From contig NZ_JALOAN010000043.1 in NCBI RefSeq assembly GCF_023228785.1, positions 1-17,824 of the forward strand: a stretch of 17,824 nucleotides of DNA, read 5' to 3'. Origin of the DNA: Sulfurimonas sp. (GTDB lineage Bacteria; Campylobacterota; Campylobacteria; Campylobacterales; Sulfurimonadaceae). Positions 15,104 through 17,824 of this stretch are shown here, piece by piece. The position numbers and the translations under genes are program-made. How positions within the stretch are numbered: the stretch's first letter is position 1; the number at the start of each line of letters is the position of its first letter. Under the pieces are notes generated by a model. The model saw only the letters and a list, made by a program, of their open reading frames with translations, had not been told where the DNA came from and made no database searches.

Positions 15104-16024
15104 ATGAAAAGCATCTATTTAGCTGCAATCTTTGCAGCTATCGTGCCTCTAAAATTACTGAGTTCTGAGCCCTCTGCTTTTGGTGCTGGTAATTTAGATA
15201 ATCCCCAACCTTACGGCTTATCACAAAGCGAAAAAGTTATTCTCCAAACAAAAGATAAATTAAACAAAGTTGTTGTAAAAAGTAACAATCAAGCTAATGA
15301 AGTTGAATCTTTAAGAGAAAGGATTGATGGTCTTCAAACTATTATCGAAGGACTTACTAGAAAAGCTCAAGAAAACAAACTAAGCTTACAAGAGTTGGAG
15401 ACAAAAAGCAATCAAGAGTTAGAAAATGCTAGCGAATACGAAAAGAGACTTAGTGATGTCTCTCAAACGAATGCATTAGAAATTCAAGAGATAAAACAAA
15501 CTCTGGATAAAGCAAATGTTTTGCTTGAAGCTATAGAATCTTCATATGTTACTAAAGAAGAATATAATACTTTAGTAGGAGATTTTAACAAATTTAAAGA
15601 GTTAGTATCAAAAGAGTTAAATAAAAATGTAGAAAAAAAGAGTTCTAAGTTTGATAAAATCTCAAATGCAGAGATAGAGAAGTTAGCAAAAGAGAACTAT
15701 GATAAAAAGCATTATACAAAGAGTATAGAATATTATACTCATCTCATAGACAATAACTATAGACCTGCAAGAGCTCACTATATGATAGGTGAAATGAATT
15801 ACTATAGAAAAAACTATGCAGAAGCAATCGCATACTTTAAAAAGAGTGCATCACTCTACTCTAAAGCTGATTATATGCCTACACTTATGCTTCACACTGC
15901 TATTTCGATGCAAGAGACCTCTGATGAAAAAAATGCAAAATCCTTTTACAAAGGCGTAATATCAAAATATCCAGACTCCAAAGAAGCTAGTATAGCAAAA
16001 ACTAATCTTAGTAAGATGAAGTAG
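15104..16024 (+). CDS. cpoB: Tol-Pal associated coiled-coil/TPR protein (CpoB/YbgF-like)
   Basis: A 306-residue periplasmic protein. A signal-like N-terminus (about 1-21, MKSIYLAAIFAAIVPLKLLSS) is followed by a short Gly/Pro/Asn segment. A long coiled-coil region (about 50-175, with heptad-like SLRERIDGLQTIIEGL) comes next, then two to three TPR-like repeats (about 195-306: NYDKKHYTKSIEYYTHLI, MNYYRKNYAEAIAYFKKSA, KNAKSFYKGVISKYPDS). This is the YbgF/CpoB layout, a protein that couples TolA with cell-wall synthesis at division in E. coli. The coiled-coil part is longer than in E. coli (263 residues in total). It lies 3 bases after pal and is probably co-transcribed with it. Confidence 0.85.
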   Translation: MKSIYLAAIFAAIVPLKLLSSEPSAFGAGNLDNPQPYGLSQSEKVILQTKDKLNKVVVKSNNQANEVESLRERIDGLQTIIEGLTRKAQENKLSLQELETKSNQELENASEYEKRLSDVSQTNALEIQEIKQTLDKANVLLEAIESSYVTKEEYNTLVGDFNKFKELVSKELNKNVEKKSSKFDKISNAEIEKLAKENYDKKHYTKSIEYYTHLIDNNYRPARAHYMIGEMNYYRKNYAEAIAYFKKSASLYSKADYMPTLMLHTAISMQETSDEKNAKSFYKGVISKYPDSKEASIAKTNLSKMK

Positions 16025-16037
16025 TTAAAACGCAGAT

Positions 16038-16087
16038 TTGGTAATATTGTTTAACTTATGTTAAAATCCAAAAAAATTTAAAAAAGG
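16038..16087 (+). promoter_or_regulatory. Candidate slyD promoter (extended -10) and ribosome-binding site
   Basis: TAAAAT at 16062-16067 is preceded by TG at 16059-16060, giving an extended -10 (TGnTAAAAT). A partial -35 TTGGTA lies at 16038-16043, 18 bases upstream. AAGG at 16084-16087 is the ribosome-binding site, 7 bases before the slyD ATG. No convincing terminator for cpoB is visible in the 70-base gap, so read-through is possible. Confidence 0.45.
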
Positions 16088-16094
16088 CTTATTT

Positions 16095-16613
16095 ATGGCA
16101 ATAGAAACAAATCAAATAGTATCATTAGAATATGAAGTTCGTGATGGTGAAACAGTAGTAGACTCAAACCTTGGTGCTGCACCATTAGTTTTTATGTTTG
16201 GTAAAGGTCAAATTATCCCAGGATTAGAAGCTGGAATACAAAATATGGCTATAGGCGAAAAAGGTGATGTATTAGTAAAAGCTGAAGATGCTTATGGAGT
16301 TCACAATCCTGATGCTAAACAAGAAGTTCCTAAAGACCAATTTGCTGGAATAGAACTTGAAGTAGGAATGACTCTTTATGGTCAAGGTGAAGATGGCGGA
16401 ACTGTTCAAGTAGTAGTTCAAGAGATTGGAACTGAGAGCGTTATTATAGACTTTAATCATCCTTTAGCTGGTAAAGATCTAATGTTTAGCGTAACTATCA
16501 ACAATGTTAGAGATGCATCTGCTGAAGAAGCAATGTCTGGAATCCCTGCTGAGAACAAGCAAGAAGATGGTTGTTGTGGAAGTGGCGGAGATACTGGTTG
16601 TGGTTGTGATTAA
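16095..16613 (+). CDS. slyD: FKBP-type peptidyl-prolyl isomerase, SlyD-like
   Basis: A 172-residue cytoplasmic prolyl isomerase and folding helper. The FKBP half starts with VSLEYEVRDGETVVDSN and has PLVFMFGKGQIIPGLEAGI (30-48), the active-site loop region, then GEKGDVLVKAEDAYG (54-68). An inserted flap domain (about 70-125) marks the SlyD/FkpA-small class, and the chain returns to the FKBP fold at NHPLAGKDLMFSVTI. The C-terminal tail has four cysteines (160, 161, 169, 171) in a Gly/Ser/Asp setting and could bind a metal. It is much shorter than the His-rich E. coli tail. It is monocistronic by its signals. Confidence 0.92.
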   Translation: MAIETNQIVSLEYEVRDGETVVDSNLGAAPLVFMFGKGQIIPGLEAGIQNMAIGEKGDVLVKAEDAYGVHNPDAKQEVPKDQFAGIELEVGMTLYGQGEDGGTVQVVVQEIGTESVIIDFNHPLAGKDLMFSVTINNVRDASAEEAMSGIPAENKQEDGCCGSGGDTGCGCD

Positions 16614-16677
16614 TATACATATTTAGTATTTAAGACAAACATTTAAACTACAATACATTAAAAATACTTAGCATTAA

Positions 16678-16736
16678 CTCTCTAATCTTTAGAGAGGCTA
16701 GTGTTAGTAAGAGCCCTCTCTAATTATAATTTTCTT
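16678..16736 (+). terminator. Competing hairpins between slyD and fabD
   Basis: CTCTCTAA (16678-16685) pairs perfectly with TTAGAGAG (16689-16696) around a 3-base loop. The same right arm plus GCT (16689-16699) can instead pair with a second AGC-(C)-CTCTCTAA copy at 16712-16723, with one bulged C. That alternative stem is followed by TTATAATTTTCTT, which resembles a terminator tail. Together they end the slyD transcript or form a two-state leader. The rest of the 229-base spacer (16614-16677 and about 16737-16780) is AT-rich, and I see nothing else in it before the fabD promoter. Confidence 0.5.
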
Positions 16737-16788
16737 AGTACTCACACAGCACAAACATTCAATCATGATGGAATTTTTCAATAATTTT

Positions 16789-16837
16789 TTGAAGATATAA
16801 ACAACTTAGCTATAATTTCAATATTAAATAAAAGGTG
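16789..16837 (+). promoter_or_regulatory. fabD promoter and ribosome-binding site
   Basis: A -35 TTGAAG (16789-16794) and a consensus -10 TATAAT (16811-16816) are separated by 16 bases. This is the best two-box promoter in the window. The start should be near 16823, giving a leader of about 20 bases. AAAGGTG (16831-16837) is the ribosome-binding site, 5 bases before the fabD ATG. Because the start lies downstream of the competing hairpins, those hairpins would not be in this transcript. Confidence 0.6.
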
Positions 16838-16842
16838 ATTTT

Positions 16843-17781
16843 ATGAGTAACATAGCAATGATATTTGCAGGACAAGGTAGCCAAGCAGTTGGCATGGGTA
16901 GAGACTTCTATGAGAACTCAGATCTAGCTAGAGAGATGTTTGAAAAAGCTTCACAGAGAGTTGGTGTTGACTTTAAAGAACTCATATTTGAGGAGAATGA
17001 AAAACTCAACCAAACGGCTTACACCCAACCTGCTATTCTTTTAGTACAGATGATAGCTTTCAGACTTTTTAAAGATGCATGCCCTGATGTTAAAGCGACT
17101 CTATTTTTAGGTCACTCATTAGGAGAGTTCTCAGCTCTTTGTGCAAGTGGAGCTATAGACTATGTAGATGCTGTAGAACTTGTGCATAACCGTGGTGCAT
17201 ATATGCAAAAAGCTTGTCAAACAATAGAAGCTGGAATGATGGCAATAGTAGGACTTGATGATGCAAGTGTTGAGTCAATTTGTACAGATGCACAAAAAGA
17301 GGGTAAAAAAGTATGGCCTGCAAATTACAATCAAGATGGACAACTCGTTGTTGCTGGTATGAAAGCAGATCTAGTCTCACTTGAGCAGACTTTTAAAGAT
17401 GCAGGTGCAAAGAGAGCACTACTTTTAAACATGTCTGTAGCGTCACATTGTGAGATCTTAGCATCTGCGCAAGAACCACTAAAGACAATGATGAATAGTA
17501 TGATAAAGGAAAGCTTTGAGGCTCCTGTAATCTCTAATGTTACAACAAAGGCGTATAGCACGAAATCAGATGCTGTCTCTTTACTAAGCGAACAACTTGT
17601 AAAACCTGTAAAATATAAGCAATCAATCTTGGCTATATCTAATGATGTTGATTTGGCTATAGAGTTTGGAAATGGCTCAACTCTAAAGGGATTAAACAGA
17701 AGAATAGCAAAAGATCTTACAACTTTAAATATCTCTGATATGACGAGTTTAAAGAGTGTAGTAGAAGAGATCTGTAAATAA
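16843..17781 (+). CDS. fabD: Malonyl-CoA:acyl carrier protein transacylase
   Basis: A 312-residue enzyme that moves malonyl from CoA to acyl carrier protein, feeding fatty-acid elongation. FAGQGSQAVGMG (8-19) holds the oxyanion Gln11. GHSLGEFSAL (90-99) holds the nucleophile Ser92. HNRGAYMQ has Arg117, which binds the malonyl carboxylate. MSVASHCEIL (197-206) carries the catalytic His202, with Ala-Ser before it where many homologues have Pro-Phe. The C-terminal FGNGSTLKGLNRRI is normal. Other fab genes are not adjacent in this window, so fabD stands outside a fab cluster here, as is common in Campylobacterota. It has its own promoter. Confidence 0.96.
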   Translation: MSNIAMIFAGQGSQAVGMGRDFYENSDLAREMFEKASQRVGVDFKELIFEENEKLNQTAYTQPAILLVQMIAFRLFKDACPDVKATLFLGHSLGEFSALCASGAIDYVDAVELVHNRGAYMQKACQTIEAGMMAIVGLDDASVESICTDAQKEGKKVWPANYNQDGQLVVAGMKADLVSLEQTFKDAGAKRALLLNMSVASHCEILASAQEPLKTMMNSMIKESFEAPVISNVTTKAYSTKSDAVSLLSEQLVKPVKYKQSILAISNDVDLAIEFGNGSTLKGLNRRIAKDLTTLNISDMTSLKSVVEEICK

Positions 17782-17795
17782 CTATAGAATCTAAT

Positions 17796-17824
17796 TAATA
17801 ATCGAGTGCTCTGAACAATTATTA
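17796..17824 (+). terminator. Possible hairpin after fabD, cut by window end
   Basis: TAATAAT (17796-17802) is the inverse complement of ATTATTA (17818-17824), and the window ends on the last base of the second arm. The stem is all A-T and any following T-run is outside the window. It may be part of a terminator or just AT-rich sequence. I see nothing else after the fabD stop (17779-17781). Confidence 0.25.

Noticed and set aside
1..17824. Mobile elements, CRISPR array, prophage, toxin-antitoxin or a novel defence system
   Set aside because: No transposase, integrase, regularly spaced repeat, phage or toxin-like gene is visible. Every gene is a recognised housekeeping gene in a conserved order, so a claim of a new system is not supported.

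Overview
The window reads as a core chromosomal segment of a Campylobacterota (Epsilonproteobacteria) bacterium, most like a free-living Sulfurimonas-type organism. The reasons are the low GC, AT-rich spacers, TATAAT-like -10 boxes with poor -35 boxes, and the gene order: rplU-rpmA-obg-proB-fmt-birA-parA-parB-atpF'-atpF-atpH-atpA-atpG-atpD-atpC followed by a complete tol-pal cluster. That order is recalled from family knowledge; no search was run. All genes are on the + strand. They are packed tightly, often with 1-, 4-, 8- or 20-base overlaps. There is no tRNA, rRNA, CRISPR array, insertion sequence, phage gene or obvious transferred island, and no gene-free stretch over 300 bases.

Layout. 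(1) 1-440: the tail of ribosomal protein L21 and all of L27, separated by a spacer with several inverted repeats and a promoter, and closed by a UUCG-capped terminator hairpin. (2) 622-5634: the Obg GTPase, a short glutamate 5-kinase, Met-tRNA formyltransferase, biotin ligase, then ParA and ParB. These are nearly contiguous and probably one transcription unit. (3) 5635-5761: a spacer with a perfect 25-base palindrome, a T-run and a promoter. (4) 5762-11506: the F1 part of ATP synthase plus the two peripheral-stalk subunits b' and b. The membrane subunits a and c are not here, as is usual in this group. (5) 11510-16024: TolQ, TolR, TolA-like, TolB, Pal and CpoB/YbgF. The Tol genes follow atpC by 3 bases, so the first four may be read through from the atp promoter, while pal has its own promoter. 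(6) 16095-17781: a SlyD-type peptidyl-prolyl isomerase with a Cys-rich tail and FabD, each with its own promoter. Between them lie 229 bases with two competing hairpins.

How the genes work together. ATP synthase converts the proton gradient to ATP. TolQRA draws on the same gradient to operate the TolB-Pal link between inner membrane, peptidoglycan and outer membrane during constriction. ParAB segregates chromosome origins, and Obg links ribosome assembly to growth. The window therefore mixes translation, energy, segregation and envelope-division functions.

I found no convincing undescribed system. The more interesting points are small: a non-canonical G4 motif in Obg, an altered biotinoyl-AMP loop in BirA, a TolA-like protein without the usual transmembrane histidine, a b subunit with a signal-peptide-like N-terminus, and three structured spacers.
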